A stretch of DNA of 64,000 nt, taken from assembly GCA_000961725.1 (NCBI GenBank), contig LADS01000003.1:1-64000 (forward strand). The letters are read 5' to 3'. Positions 45,436-53,915 of the stretch are shown piece by piece; positions within the stretch are counted from its first letter, which is position 1, and each line of letters opens with the position of its first letter. Under the pieces are notes generated by a model. That model was not told where the DNA came from, made no database searches, and worked only from the letters and a program-made list of their open reading frames with translations. The translations under genes and the position numbers were made by a program. This stretch comes from Desulfobulbaceae bacterium BRH_c16a (GTDB taxonomy: Bacteria > Desulfobacterota > Desulfobulbia > Desulfobulbales > Desulfocapsaceae).

Positions 45436-45785
45436 TCAGAGTTCCAGCAAATGCTCATTTTTTTCCACAAGGATGGCATTGTAGCGCCCTTGGAATAAAT
45501 GGCCGACCCGATGATGCCGGAGATTGAATCTCTGGGTATACACGCCATTCAAATGTCGCATTCCCAGGGAAAGATTTGGGTCCTGTGTTTCCACCAGGAT
45601 GTGGCAATGGTTATCCAGCAGACAAAAAGCATGGACAACCAATTGTATTTATTAACAAGATTGCCGAGTATCTCCAGGAATACCAGCCGGTCAGTATCAT
45701 CCATAAAAATACTTTCCCGTGCGTTTCCTCGGAAAGTGACATGAGATACTGCTCCCGGATATTCTATTCTAAGTGGTCTTGCCAT
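45436..45785 (-). pseudogene. Frameshifted and truncated REP-associated transposase
   Basis: Reads MARPLRIEYPGAVSHVTFRG and then, after a frame change near 45640, VVHAFCLLDNHCHILVET and RVGHLFQGRYNAILVEKN, the HUH motif and following part of a Y1 transposase. It stops at LLEL where intact relatives continue with about 100 more residues. So there is one frameshift and loss of the 3' part. Distinct from the copy at 1004 by sequence. Confidence 0.88.
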
Positions 45786-45859
45786 CGACAAACGTAACGC
45801 ATTATGTCCCCAGGAATTCCGGAGAGAGATTCCCCCGGCTACCCGATTAGCGGCCCACC

Positions 45860-46216
45860 CTAAATGGAAAACATAACTGCCTTATACGATAAATAAAATA
45901 CGCTAATAGTTATACCTGAAAACACAAGTGCAATGAACCAATTGAATGATCTTTTTATGTAGCCCCATACCCGCTTCAATATCCCAATATCCTTTGATGG
46001 TTTTGGTGTAATCTCAGCGAAGTAACTCTTCAATGCTATCATGGACAGAAACCAAAGCGGCAAAACCACTGCTGAAAGTTCCTGATCTGATTTCACTATG
46101 CTTTGTTCAAAGAAAATCACATATCCACAAAAGACGGATGATGCAATTAGCCCCAACCAAATGAGTAGTGATGCCTTCTCGAGCTTTAAAGCTATCTGAT
46201 GATAGAACTCAATCAT
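45860..46216 (-). CDS. Small membrane protein of unknown function
   Basis: A 118-residue protein with three predicted membrane segments: LIWLGLIASSVFCGYVIFF, AVVLPLWFLSMIAL and WFIALVFSGITISVFYLSY. The gene is AT-rich compared with the core. No family is recognised. It is located between a transposase remnant and a Fic gene in the defence island; it may be cargo or part of a lost system. Confidence 0.55.
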   Translation of the reverse strand: MIEFYHQIALKLEKASLLIWLGLIASSVFCGYVIFFEQSIVKSDQELSAVVLPLWFLSMIALKSYFAEITPKPSKDIGILKRVWGYIKRSFNWFIALVFSGITISVFYLSYKAVMFSI

Positions 46217-46220
46217 AGTT

Positions 46221-46259
46221 ACCGTGGTCTGACCCCATCTGGTACCGAAAATTTCGGTA
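46221..46259. repeat. Motif ACCGTGGTCTG plus 17-bp palindrome
   Basis: ACCGTGGTCTG (46221-46231) is the reverse complement of the CAGACCACGGT at 730-740. Twelve bases on, TACCGAAA-A-TTTCGGTA forms a perfect 17-bp palindrome. Located between the membrane protein and Fic genes, it is likely a transposase-linked palindromic element rather than a terminator. Confidence 0.45.
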
Positions 46260-46285
46260 TCTACGCCTAATCTAGCGGACCTGTC

Positions 46286-46987
46286 TTAGTCTTCCTTCAT
46301 TATTTTGATTGTTCTCTCATCGAGGCATGATCGCAAAAAGCTGTTCATGGGTTTCTGTTGACCTGTCTGATAAAATTCCAACATGAGATTATTAAATTCC
46401 AACTGGCGTTTTGCAGGAAGATTGATAACTGGGTATCCTTCGCTTAGCAAAAGTCCATTCATCATAAATCGTCCCATGCGTTTGTTGACATCATAAAAGA
46501 ATTGACTTCTTGCCATGGTGAGGAAAACATGGATGGCACGGTCATAAATGTCAGCAATTTGTTGTACTTCATTGACGAGAGACTCAAACAATAACGGAAG
46601 ATCCTCGGAACTCGGCGGCATATAGTCGGTTCCGGCAATAGTAACCGAGCCGGTGCGAAACTTGCCCCAGGCAAGTGCTTCGTTTTTACCGGCTATTGCG
46701 TGCAATTCACACGCCCTCTGCGCAGATATGGAGAAATCCCCTTGCTCCACCCATCGAAAAAGAGTGCGCCAGGCATTTGCCTGATTCAAGGCTATTTCTT
46801 GATCGGTAACTTTATACCCCCCGACAGTTATGCCATCCAGCAACGTCTGAATTTCCGGCAGGGTGAAAGGTATGCCTTCTAGATTTACTGCATCGTAAAC
46901 CAGCTCAGAGAGTTGGCGTTTTGCCAACATTAATGATCGCGCTTTGTTGGGTGGCATATGCCATACTGTATCCTGTGTCACTTTCAT
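46286..46987 (-). CDS. Fic-family protein with altered catalytic motif
   Basis: Fic proteins transfer AMP or similar groups to targets and are often toxins or defence effectors. This 233-residue protein has an inhibitory-like NLEGIPFTLPEIQTLLDG region and the Fic core MARSQFFYDVNKRMGRFMMN. In this motif the usual His of HPFxxGN is replaced by Gln and the Gly by Val (QFFYDVNKR). Some Fic subfamilies seem to share the Q(P/F)F version, so it may not be simply inactive. AT-rich compared with neighbours. No separate antitoxin gene is adjacent. Confidence 0.8.
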   Translation of the reverse strand: MKVTQDTVWHMPPNKARSLMLAKRQLSELVYDAVNLEGIPFTLPEIQTLLDGITVGGYKVTDQEIALNQANAWRTLFRWVEQGDFSISAQRACELHAIAGKNEALAWGKFRTGSVTIAGTDYMPPSSEDLPLLFESLVNEVQQIADIYDRAIHVFLTMARSQFFYDVNKRMGRFMMNGLLLSEGYPVINLPAKRQLEFNNLMLEFYQTGQQKPMNSFLRSCLDERTIKIMKED

Positions 46988-47099
46988 TTCTCCGAATCAA
47001 TTTATCAAAAACGACCATCTCGTAAAAAGCCCAAATAGCTGCATGAGCAACACCATAAAACAACAATTTACCAGGCTGAACCGACAGCGAGCGATATTT

Positions 47100-47244
47100 T
47101 TAGATGGGCAAAAAGGACTGAATTAATTCTTTACCTTCTTCCACGCTTTCATCAACATAGTTGTCGACCAGGATGATCCGCCGCCGGGCCGGCAAAGGTA
47201 TAGGCATCAAAACCAGGGTCGATTATTCGATTTTTCTCAGTCAT
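47100..47244 (-). pseudogene. Remnant of RhuM/ORF6N-like protein
   Basis: Starts with MTEKNRIIDPGFDAYTFAG, then needs a frame change and a small deletion to go on as RRRIILVDNYVDES, a string I associate with RhuM-like proteins (DPxFDAY...RRIxLIDNYVDE). It ends shortly after at FLPI. A decayed 3' fragment of a virulence-associated or phage-like gene. Confidence 0.45.
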
Positions 47245-47506
47245 TTCTCTGCACCCTTTCCAGAACGACTGCTGCAAAGATCTCCGTATCTCCTGTTTCG
47301 GTGGTTTGAAATTCACCTTCGAAATACATATTTTCAGGTTCATGCTTCAGCGTTATCACGGTTGGCTGGTGAAAATTTTCGTAGCCGGTTTCATAACCGC
47401 TGACCAACACAGGTAATTCCTGGGGTAAGGTCTGCAAGACTTCAATCAACTGAGAAACGGTAAAATGGAAGACTTCTTTTTCAAGCTCTCCTTGGTTACT
47501 CATCAT
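47237..47506 (-). CDS. Small protein of unknown function, 89 residues
   Basis: Starts MMSNQGELEKEVFHFTVSQL with GGGAG before the ATG. It contains PQELPVLVSGYETGYENFHQP and ends in AAVVLERVQRND. The composition is normal for a soluble protein. I recall similar small ORFs next to type I restriction genes but cannot name the family. Its start overlaps the stop of the 44-residue ORF upstream, and its end overlaps the RhuM-like remnant. Confidence 0.55.
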   Translation of the reverse strand: MMSNQGELEKEVFHFTVSQLIEVLQTLPQELPVLVSGYETGYENFHQPTVITLKHEPENMYFEGEFQTTETGDTEIFAAVVLERVQRND

Positions 47507-47630
47507 GCAATATCTCCCATCGCTCGGTTCTTGGTGGCTCCGACATCCTGACAATGTCTGCATGCTCGATTGTTCCCCTGGTTACAAAAGGATAAATTCT
47601 TGGCTCGATATGTGCGGCAAGATCGGACAT
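47496..47630 (-). CDS. Very small ORF (44 residues) overlapping the next gene
   Basis: Too short for the ORF track; found by hand. It reads MSDLAAHIEPRIYPFVTRG then PPRTERWEILHDE and stops by overlapping the following gene's ATG by 11 bp, an arrangement typical of coupled genes. It lies just after the hsdM remnant. It may be a toxin- or antitoxin-like partner of the 89-residue protein, but this is only inference. Confidence 0.4.
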   Translation of the reverse strand: MSDLAAHIEPRIYPFVTRGTIEHADIVRMSEPPRTERWEILHDE

Positions 47631-47651
47631 GGAACAAAGATAACGAATTGT

Positions 47652-48025
47652 TCATCCTTCGACCTTCACCTTCGCCAAATTCTCGGCAATCAGCGCATTC
47701 AACCGCTTTTCCTCCTGCAACTGCTCCTCAAATTCCGCCTTCAACTTATAAAACCTCTCCTTGAAATCAAAATCATCCTCGTCATCGGCCAAGCCCAAAT
47801 ATCGGCCCGGGGTCAGCACATAATCCAGTTCCCGCACCCGTTTTCGATGTAGGCGGAGTTACAGAAGCCCTTTACATCCTCTTAATCGCCGTCCGGATTT
47901 CTCCAGTTGTGATAGGTGGCGGAGATCGCAGTAATATCTGCCGCCGAGAATTCCTTTGTTCGGCGATTGATCAGGTGGCCCAGGTTGCGGGCATCAATAA
48001 AGAGGATCTCATCAATGCGGTTGAA
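47652..48025 (-). pseudogene. hsdM: 3' remnant of type I restriction methylase gene (hsdM)
   Basis: Hand translation gives RIDEILFIDARNLGHLINRR, then FSAADITAISATYHNWRNPD, a TAA stop, [10 protein letters not shown], a frame change, and [19 protein letters not shown] with a coiled tail ending KVEG. This is the recognisable C-terminal 120 residues of HsdM, damaged by one stop and one frameshift. The catalytic NPPY part and the partner genes hsdS and hsdR are missing from the window. Confidence 0.8.
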
Positions 48026-48139
48026 TAATTTGATTGATAACGATTAATCATTCCTATTCCTTTCATCATCCAACGTGAAGGTCTGCCGTATTGAACGAGG
48101 CATGGGGGCAAACGATGTATGGGTTCAGGTTTTGAAAAA

Positions 48140-48600
48140 TCATTTTTTGAGTCTTTTCATGATCTTGCTAACAGTTGTATAGTGAATATGCAATTGATCC
48201 GCAATTTCCTTCATATTGTAACCATACTGTATGTGCGCTGTCTCTATCTGTTTATTTCGAGCTGCTTTATCCCTCTTTCCCTGCGGAAATAGTTCCCCAA
48301 GTGCTGGCCTGCCGGTGAATCTTTGAGCTCGCGGCACTTCGCCAATTTCTTTTGCTTCGCTCAGCCTGCTTTGGATATCCGCCACAAAATCCGAGCTGCC
48401 AAAGACGATCTGACCCACAAGTTTATTCCAGGGACTCTGCTCTTGTTTCAGTAGACCATCTGCGACAAACTTTCGATACACCTTGCGGGCTTCAGTTTTA
48501 TTTTTGGCAAACTGGTGCAGAATCCAGTCCACCTTCAGGAAATCCGGCGCCTTTCCTAGCAGCACCTTTTTAGGCCACTTGGATACTCCCCACTGTCTGA
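48140..48600 (-). pseudogene. C-terminal fragment of a REP-associated transposase
   Basis: Reads RQWGVSKWPKKVLLGK, then FLKVDWILHQFAKNKTEARKV (in parts), and a final helix-turn-helix, YGYNMKEIADQLHIHYTTVSKIM. Y1 transposases of the long RAYT type end in this way: a linker domain followed by a helix-turn-helix. The HUH half is not upstream; the sequence breaks near 48600 next to the methyltransferase. The track ORF 48140-48565 is therefore a remnant, not an independent regulator gene. Confidence 0.7.
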
Positions 48601-48619
48601 GTCGCCCGGCCCTCCCTCA

Positions 48620-49366
48620 TTACCGCGCCATCAGAGCGAACACTCCCCATCCAAGGTATTCACGTGTGTAAGCGGCGTGGCGTTTTGGTGCCGTGGTCAG
48701 TTGGGCTCGAACCTCTTTCGCAAAGTCGTCCTCGGGATTCGCTTCAAGCCATCGACGCATGGTGAGCCACTTGGCTGCCGCGTACCTGTCCCAGCCTTCC
48801 TGGTCTGCCAGAACCATTTCCACAACGTCGTAACCTAGTTCGTCGAAAGACGCGAGAAGTTCAGGAAGCATGAGAAAGTCGGAGATAGAATTGGCAAAGC
48901 ACTCCCTAGCTACGTCTTCCGTCGGTGGTAACTGCCGCCAGTAGGGCTCGCCAATGAGGATGACTCCGTTGGCGCTAAGACTCTTCGTCAGAAGCTCGAT
49001 GGCGCCGGCGACTCCCCCACCGATCCACGTGGCACCGACACAGGCTGCCACACCACACTTTTCGTCGGCTACGTAGCCGGTAGCGTCGCCATGGATGAAC
49101 TCGACTCGATCGGCGACGCCAAGTTCTTCAGCGCGGAGTTTCGCTTGCTTGCTGAACAACTGACTCATGTCGATGCCGACGCCGGTGATTCCGTAATCGC
49201 GTGCCCAGGTGCACAGCATCTCGCCCGAACCACTGCCTAGGTCGAGCACGCGAGTCCCCGGTTCCAAACGCAACACGGCACCGAGAGTGGCGAGCTTTTC
49301 TGGTGTGAAAGGATTATGGATGCGATGAGCACTTTCGGTGATGTTGAAGATCCGTGGAATATCCAA
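48620..49366 (-). CDS. Class I SAM-dependent methyltransferase
   Basis: Rossmann-fold methyltransferase of 248 residues. The SAM-binding motif I is RVLDLGSGSGEML, followed by GVGIDMSQLF (acidic residue for the ribose), EFIHGDATGYV and the post-motif strand. The start is a TTG at 49366 preceded by AAGGAGATTTT. The N-terminus IFNITESAHRIHNPF resembles small-molecule methyltransferases. It is single and unlinked to neighbours; substrate unknown. Confidence 0.85.
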   Translation of the reverse strand: MDIPRIFNITESAHRIHNPFTPEKLATLGAVLRLEPGTRVLDLGSGSGEMLCTWARDYGITGVGIDMSQLFSKQAKLRAEELGVADRVEFIHGDATGYVADEKCGVAACVGATWIGGGVAGAIELLTKSLSANGVILIGEPYWRQLPPTEDVARECFANSISDFLMLPELLASFDELGYDVVEMVLADQEGWDRYAAAKWLTMRRWLEANPEDDFAKEVRAQLTTAPKRHAAYTREYLGWGVFALMAR

Positions 49367-49510
49367 TGTAGAAAATCTCCTTACAGGTGTGAATAGATTC
49401 GGTCACTGCCTAACATGATGGTCGCCGGTTTATCATTCTCTTTCCTCATTTCTTGTTTACACTCAATTAAACGGTCGCTGTCCCAATTTTTCCGGAGGGG
49501 TTGGGAGAGG

Positions 49511-50692
49511 TTAGGCCTCGCCCTCTCCAGCCTGCTTCTGGACAGCAAACATGTCCACAAGATGACCCGGAAAGAGGATGCCGATACGGCCGTTCTTTTT
49601 GTTGAGTCCGAGGTCGCGCATGATCGATATCCGCTCGAATTGGGCGCGAAGACTTTCGGACAGACGACTGCGAAGGTAGTCGATAAAGTTGTCTACGACG
49701 TTGAGCTCATTGGCGAGTCGATGGAGGCCAACAGTCCTGATATCGACCCCAATAGATCGTTCCCACAGCGAGCGGTACTCTTTGAACACTGGCACCCGAC
49801 CATTGAAGAAGACTTCATTGAATTTGAGCTTCTCGAGGACCACGTTGCCGTGCAGCAGATCGTTCCGCTCGTTAACAAGGGAATGGTAGGCTTTGCAGGC
49901 ATCGTGAGCGTAGTCCACAGGCTTCTCAAAGCCAACGCACGTCATGTGCAAGGTCTTCACACGAATATCTATCGGCTGACGAATGGTGTTCTCGCGAAGG
50001 CGTTCATCGGCCTTGAGTTCGGGCCTCATAAGGACGAAGAGAAGCAGATTGACATACGCCTCCGCCATCACCGGAAGCATGGAACGGATACCGAAACAGA
50101 GCCCGAGCCCCTTAGTGTACTTCGCAAATATGTCACCCCAGCGATCATCGGGTATCTGATCAGAGCTGGTGAGGTCAGGGACAGCTTCGTCTTCAGGTCT
50201 TAGTTGGAGGGCGTCAAGTTCAGTACGCAACCTTTCGATAGCCGCCCGAAGTCGTTGATACGGATTGACGAATTCGATCCAGTCTTCGAGAGACTTCCGG
50301 ATCTCGGACATGAGCTTCCCATGGTTGGAGAAGTCGGCTTTGATCTGTTTGACCAACTCTTGCAGGAAGTCGCCGTCACAAGCGGTGCTTCCTAGCACCC
50401 ACACTTCTGTCCGAAAGTTCATCCCGAGGAACGAGAGCATTCCATCCTTGCTCCGCAACACCCACTCCCAATGAATCAGATTGTCTGAATCGTCCGTGCG
50501 CAGAAGATTCTGGATCCCGTTCGGGCGTCCAAAGCGCGCCGCGAAGTAGCAGAACAAATCACTCGGCGCGATCTCGTTTCGAAGGGTCAGAATCTTCCCG
50601 CCGTTGGGCCGATCTTCCCGCTGCATGTCCTCCAAGATCTCCTTGGTATGCGGACACGTAAGGCTTGAGAGGAAGTCAGAGGGTAGTGTCAT
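49511..50692 (-). CDS. Unknown protein with a HEPN-like RNxxxH motif
   Basis: A 393-residue protein I do not recognise as a named family. In its C-terminal half the sequence HSLVNERNDLLHGNVV fits the R-N-x(3)-H motif of HEPN ribonuclease domains, lying in a helical region as expected (AHDACKAYHSL before, FIDYLRSRLSESL after). The N-terminal half is alpha/beta with FYF-like segments (SDLFCYFAARFGRPNG, WEWVLRSKDGMLSFLGM). Its neighbours, a complete ABC-3C system and toxin genes, suggest a defence effector. A GGCCTCACAAG leader gives only a weak ribosome binding site. Confidence 0.6.
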   Translation of the reverse strand: MTLPSDFLSSLTCPHTKEILEDMQREDRPNGGKILTLRNEIAPSDLFCYFAARFGRPNGIQNLLRTDDSDNLIHWEWVLRSKDGMLSFLGMNFRTEVWVLGSTACDGDFLQELVKQIKADFSNHGKLMSEIRKSLEDWIEFVNPYQRLRAAIERLRTELDALQLRPEDEAVPDLTSSDQIPDDRWGDIFAKYTKGLGLCFGIRSMLPVMAEAYVNLLLFVLMRPELKADERLRENTIRQPIDIRVKTLHMTCVGFEKPVDYAHDACKAYHSLVNERNDLLHGNVVLEKLKFNEVFFNGRVPVFKEYRSLWERSIGVDIRTVGLHRLANELNVVDNFIDYLRSRLSESLRAQFERISIMRDLGLNKKNGRIGILFPGHLVDMFAVQKQAGEGEA

Positions 50693-50773
50693 CTTGTGAG
50701 GCCTAACCTAATAATCACCAGTCTATCCGGTGCATTTTATGAGTTGGAATTCGGTATGGTGTCCCTCCGATTC

Positions 50774-50831
50774 AGGGTCAAAATCTTTACCCGTGCCCGA
50801 TGAAATTTGTCACGGGTAAAGATTTGACCCT
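50774..50831. repeat. 22-bp near-perfect inverted repeat
   Basis: AGGGTCAAAATCTTTACCCGTG and CACGGGTAAAGATTTGACCCT flank 15 bp; the right arm has one T fewer. No T-run follows, so it is not a normal terminator. GGGTCAAATCTTTACCC-like ends are a type I associate with Y1-transposase palindromes. The rest of 50693-51008 holds no gene I can support. Confidence 0.65.
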
Positions 50832-51008
50832 CCACTTCCCCGATTGAGCTCTCTCTAAACCGCCATTTACCGATTTTCGGGGTGAGTCATTTCCTTTAAA
50901 ATATTCGGAATTCGATATTATTTCCCACGGAATTCGCCAGGATAATATCAATCCGTCCCCACATTTCCTACTTAGAATGTCAAGGCAAGCATTACCCAAT
51001 AACGGAAA

Positions 51009-52745
51009 TCAATGATTTTCAATCCTGAATAACTTGTCCGTTTGAGAGAGTTTTACAACAAAATACTCTTCACGGTTCAACTCTTCAGGCAGCTTGTCTT
51101 TGAGAATCGAAGCCACAAACTGAATGCCTTTGCTGTCTACTAATTTAGCAATTCTCAAGAGTTGATTGTCGTGCATCAACTCTTTTTTGTCATTGAGCAA
51201 AAAATGCAGGCACGGGATGTTCTCCTCGTCAGCAAAGAGCGTGTAGGCAATATCAAAACAGGAAATTTCTCCCTGCTTTTTCCCAGAGCTGAAGTTGGTG
51301 TTGAAGGCGCTGAACTTGTAGAGGCGTCTCCCTTTGTTTTTGCCGGAAGTGGTCATGGTCGGATCGACCTTCAAGGCATACTGCTCGCCGTAAAGGGCCT
51401 GGGAAATCGAGGAAAAGTGTCGATTGAACTTGTTAACCTGCCCCTTTATCTTTTGTTCAAAATCATCCGAAAAGAGTTCATTGTCAATTGCATCCAATCG
51501 TTGATCCAGCGATTTCAGGTTCGAGTCAATCTCGGTCAACTGCTGGATAACATTTTCAAACTCCCCTTTTTTTCGATGCTTCTCGTTGAGTTCTAAAATT
51601 AACTTTTCCAGTTCCGCAAAGGAATCACTGCGGGAGATCGCAGCAGATAATTCGGTCTCTTGCCTCAAGAGGAGGCTCAACTGTTCGGACTTGGCCTTGA
51701 TGTCGTTCTCAAGCCTCGGCAGATCCTTGGCGATGTACCTGACCTTTTCGGCGATCATTCGGTTGTGAAAAATGCAGAGTTCTTTAAAGGTTTTCTGAAT
51801 GCCCGCTATCCGGTCAGTAGCCTGCTTGTAAATCTGTTCCAGTTGGCGCTGATCGATCTTGGCGGCCCCTTGCTCAAGATCACGCCTTGCTTCAAGAATC
51901 AAGTCGCGCCGGATGTTCAGCCTGCCTATCTCCGAACTCAGCAGATTGAGTTGATACCTGACCTGGTTCAACTGATCCAAGTCAGCCTCAAAGCTTTCAT
52001 TCAGATTGAAATTTGCCTTACGCCGATTCAACAGATCAATCTCCCCCTCCAGAATGGCGAGGGCGGTTTCATAGGCTGATTTGGTTTGTTCCTTTTCCAG
52101 CCGGCCTTTAAAGGTCTGCTCCAGGCGGAGTTGGGTCAACAATTCCTGTTTGGCATCCCCCTGGTCGAAATCGCAGCCCAATAAAAAGAGATACAGGGTT
52201 TCATACTCGGCGTCGCTGGTAAAGCGATCGAGGGTTTTGAGGGTATTGTTGAGGCTTAAGTCCTTGTAGCGGATATTGTGAGAGATGATCTGCCTGAATG
52301 TCGGCTTCTTACCGTACTGGCCGGGAAAGAGAAGTTCGGTTAACGCCTCCTCAAATTCATCATCAGTAGTTTTGGCAACGCCATTGATCTTTTGCAGTTT
52401 CTGTTTTCTTGGCAAAAAGTTGCGCTCGATGTAAATTTCTGGGGAGTCTTCTTTGGCCAGATCTTCCTTGAGTACTAAGGTAATGCTCACCTTGTTTTCA
52501 AAGAGGAAATCCTTGACCAGTCGGTACTCTTCCTTTTTTTGTTCCGGATCGGTGTAGATCTGTTTTGCATTGGCGCCCAGACAGAAGTCAACCAGCATGA
52601 GCACCGTTGTCTTGCCTACGTTGTTGCCGGTCTCGGTTCCTTGGGCATTCGCAGTCTCATCGACTATCAGATTGATGCCGTTGTGAAATTGAATCTCTCG
52701 GATAACTTCGGTTTGGCTTGATATGGTCAGGGACTTCAGGAACAT
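51009..52745 (-). CDS. ABC-3C system ATPase (DUF2326, SMC/RecN-like)
   Basis: SMC-like ATPase of an ABC-three-component defence system. Walker A is GTETGNNVGKTTVLML; long coiled coils lie between about residues 200 and 430 (for example LEKLILELNEKHRKKGEFEN); the C-terminal part has KQGEISCFDIAYTLFADEEN and HFLLNDKKELMHDNQ as the DUF2326 signature and Walker B-like region. Length 578 residues. Its ATG overlaps the stop of the middle-component gene. In known ABC-3C systems this ATPase senses or processes DNA and activates a partner effector. Confidence 0.85.
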   Translation of the reverse strand: MFLKSLTISSQTEVIREIQFHNGINLIVDETANAQGTETGNNVGKTTVLMLVDFCLGANAKQIYTDPEQKKEEYRLVKDFLFENKVSITLVLKEDLAKEDSPEIYIERNFLPRKQKLQKINGVAKTTDDEFEEALTELLFPGQYGKKPTFRQIISHNIRYKDLSLNNTLKTLDRFTSDAEYETLYLFLLGCDFDQGDAKQELLTQLRLEQTFKGRLEKEQTKSAYETALAILEGEIDLLNRRKANFNLNESFEADLDQLNQVRYQLNLLSSEIGRLNIRRDLILEARRDLEQGAAKIDQRQLEQIYKQATDRIAGIQKTFKELCIFHNRMIAEKVRYIAKDLPRLENDIKAKSEQLSLLLRQETELSAAISRSDSFAELEKLILELNEKHRKKGEFENVIQQLTEIDSNLKSLDQRLDAIDNELFSDDFEQKIKGQVNKFNRHFSSISQALYGEQYALKVDPTMTTSGKNKGRRLYKFSAFNTNFSSGKKQGEISCFDIAYTLFADEENIPCLHFLLNDKKELMHDNQLLRIAKLVDSKGIQFVASILKDKLPEELNREEYFVVKLSQTDKLFRIENH

Positions 52746-52963
52746 AGTTCAACGCCCCCTTGCTCGTTCAAGTTGACTAGATCCAACAAATACAACCAAT
52801 CAAGACACAAAACGAATACGGGCATGGTCATTCGGCGATGAACTTGTGTGTTCACATAAAGGTCCAGTATATCCGAAGCGGATTGCTCGCGAAGTGCTTC
52901 CAACACGAAGGCGCCGTTGTAATATATACTCTGTTCTGGATGGATGTTGTCAGGAAGCAGCAT
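52736..52963 (-). CDS. ABC-3C middle component, MC6-like
   Basis: A 75-residue protein reading MLLPDNIHPEQSIYYNGAFV, SDILDLYVNTQVHRRMTMPV and FVLCLDWLYLLDLVNL, which match the small MC6 partner I recall between SMEK and DUF2326 genes. The ATG at 52963 has GTAGG eight bases before and overlaps the SMEK gene by 14 bases; an ATG two codons upstream is too near the same site. Overlaps on both sides show tight co-translation of the three parts. Confidence 0.8.
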   Translation of the reverse strand: MLLPDNIHPEQSIYYNGAFVLEALREQSASDILDLYVNTQVHRRMTMPVFVLCLDWLYLLDLVNLNEQGGVELCS

Positions 52964-53915
52964 GGGCATAACCTACCGGATTTTTAAATATCTTGCAGCG
53001 GATAAAGGCATCTACCACCAGAATATTCACACAAAGCTCCAGTTCTTCTGCCGGGATAGGGGTAAAATTGGCACCCTCTTGAACCCTTGCGATCACACAC
53101 TCAATAATCCTGAAAAAAAGGTCGTCATCACTCAACTGAGCCCTGTGGACCACATAATCACGTTTGATAGCGGTGAGGACAGATAAACTTTTGTTGTTCC
53201 CCTCTCTGTCATAATCCGCGTAGATGCGGGCGACCCGACTGTGGTGTGCCGAGTAATCTTCAATAATGTCGCGCGCTACATCAAGCTGATTGTGGTCGAT
53301 TTTATGATCAATGTTGAAGGGGATGGTTTCAACCGCCGAAGCGACACGATTCAAATCCTCCTTTGCCAGGATATTGATAATGGCAGCAAGGTTTGACTCA
53401 AGCCTGACTGGATCGATCGCAGTCACCAATTCCTTTTTGATCAAGGTGGCTATTCGGCTCAGATCGTCAATGCTGAGACCGTTGATACACCGTAGGGTGG
53501 AGGCGAGATCATGGATATCTTTTTGGGGATCGAAGGCCAAGTTGTGCGGATTAATAAAACTTTTTCTGCGCAACACGCTAGCATCATTTGAGATCGAGAT
53601 GAACTTAAAGGTATAGTCGGAATAGGACGAGAGATCCTTTGTAAGTGACAATTCCACTTTTTGCTTGGTGGTAGTGGCTGAGACTTGAGCAATGATTTTA
53701 TTTTTAAAATCTATTAAATCAATAGCTTCTGCGTTTGGCTTGATGGTATTCATATTCTTGAGCTGCCAACCGAACAGCTCATTGAAAAAATACGCGTAAA
53801 AGGTCTCGGCATGCAGGTGTCGGTCGAGAAAATTCAATTTACCACAAAGGGTTATTTCCGTGGCAAGAGCGGAGAGTTTTGTTGTGATGAAGTCAATGTG
53901 GTGTAACCTGCTCAT
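52950..53915 (-). CDS. ABC-3C system SMEK-domain protein
   Basis: First gene of the three-part set. The N-terminal 150 residues are the SMEK domain: HIDFITTKLSALATEITLCG, LNFLDRHLHAETFYAYFFNE, and AIDLIDFKNKIIAQVSATTT followed by TKQKVE. SMEK has a restriction-endonuclease-like look (D...QVS). The C-terminal half (PFNIDHKIDHNQLDVARDI on) is helical and is the ABC-3C C-terminal module that docks the other parts. Length 321 residues. It is probably the effector of the system. Confidence 0.82.
   Translation of the reverse strand: MSRLHHIDFITTKLSALATEITLCGKLNFLDRHLHAETFYAYFFNELFGWQLKNMNTIKPNAEAIDLIDFKNKIIAQVSATTTKQKVELSLTKDLSSYSDYTFKFISISNDASVLRRKSFINPHNLAFDPQKDIHDLASTLRCINGLSIDDLSRIATLIKKELVTAIDPVRLESNLAAIINILAKEDLNRVASAVETIPFNIDHKIDHNQLDVARDIIEDYSAHHSRVARIYADYDREGNNKSLSVLTAIKRDYVVHRAQLSDDDLFFRIIECVIARVQEGANFTPIPAEELELCVNILVVDAFIRCKIFKNPVGYAHAAS

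Noticed and set aside
48140-48565. Independent helix-turn-helix regulator gene
   Set aside because: Sequence matches the C-terminal part of long RAYT transposases and the upstream half is missing, so it is a remnant.
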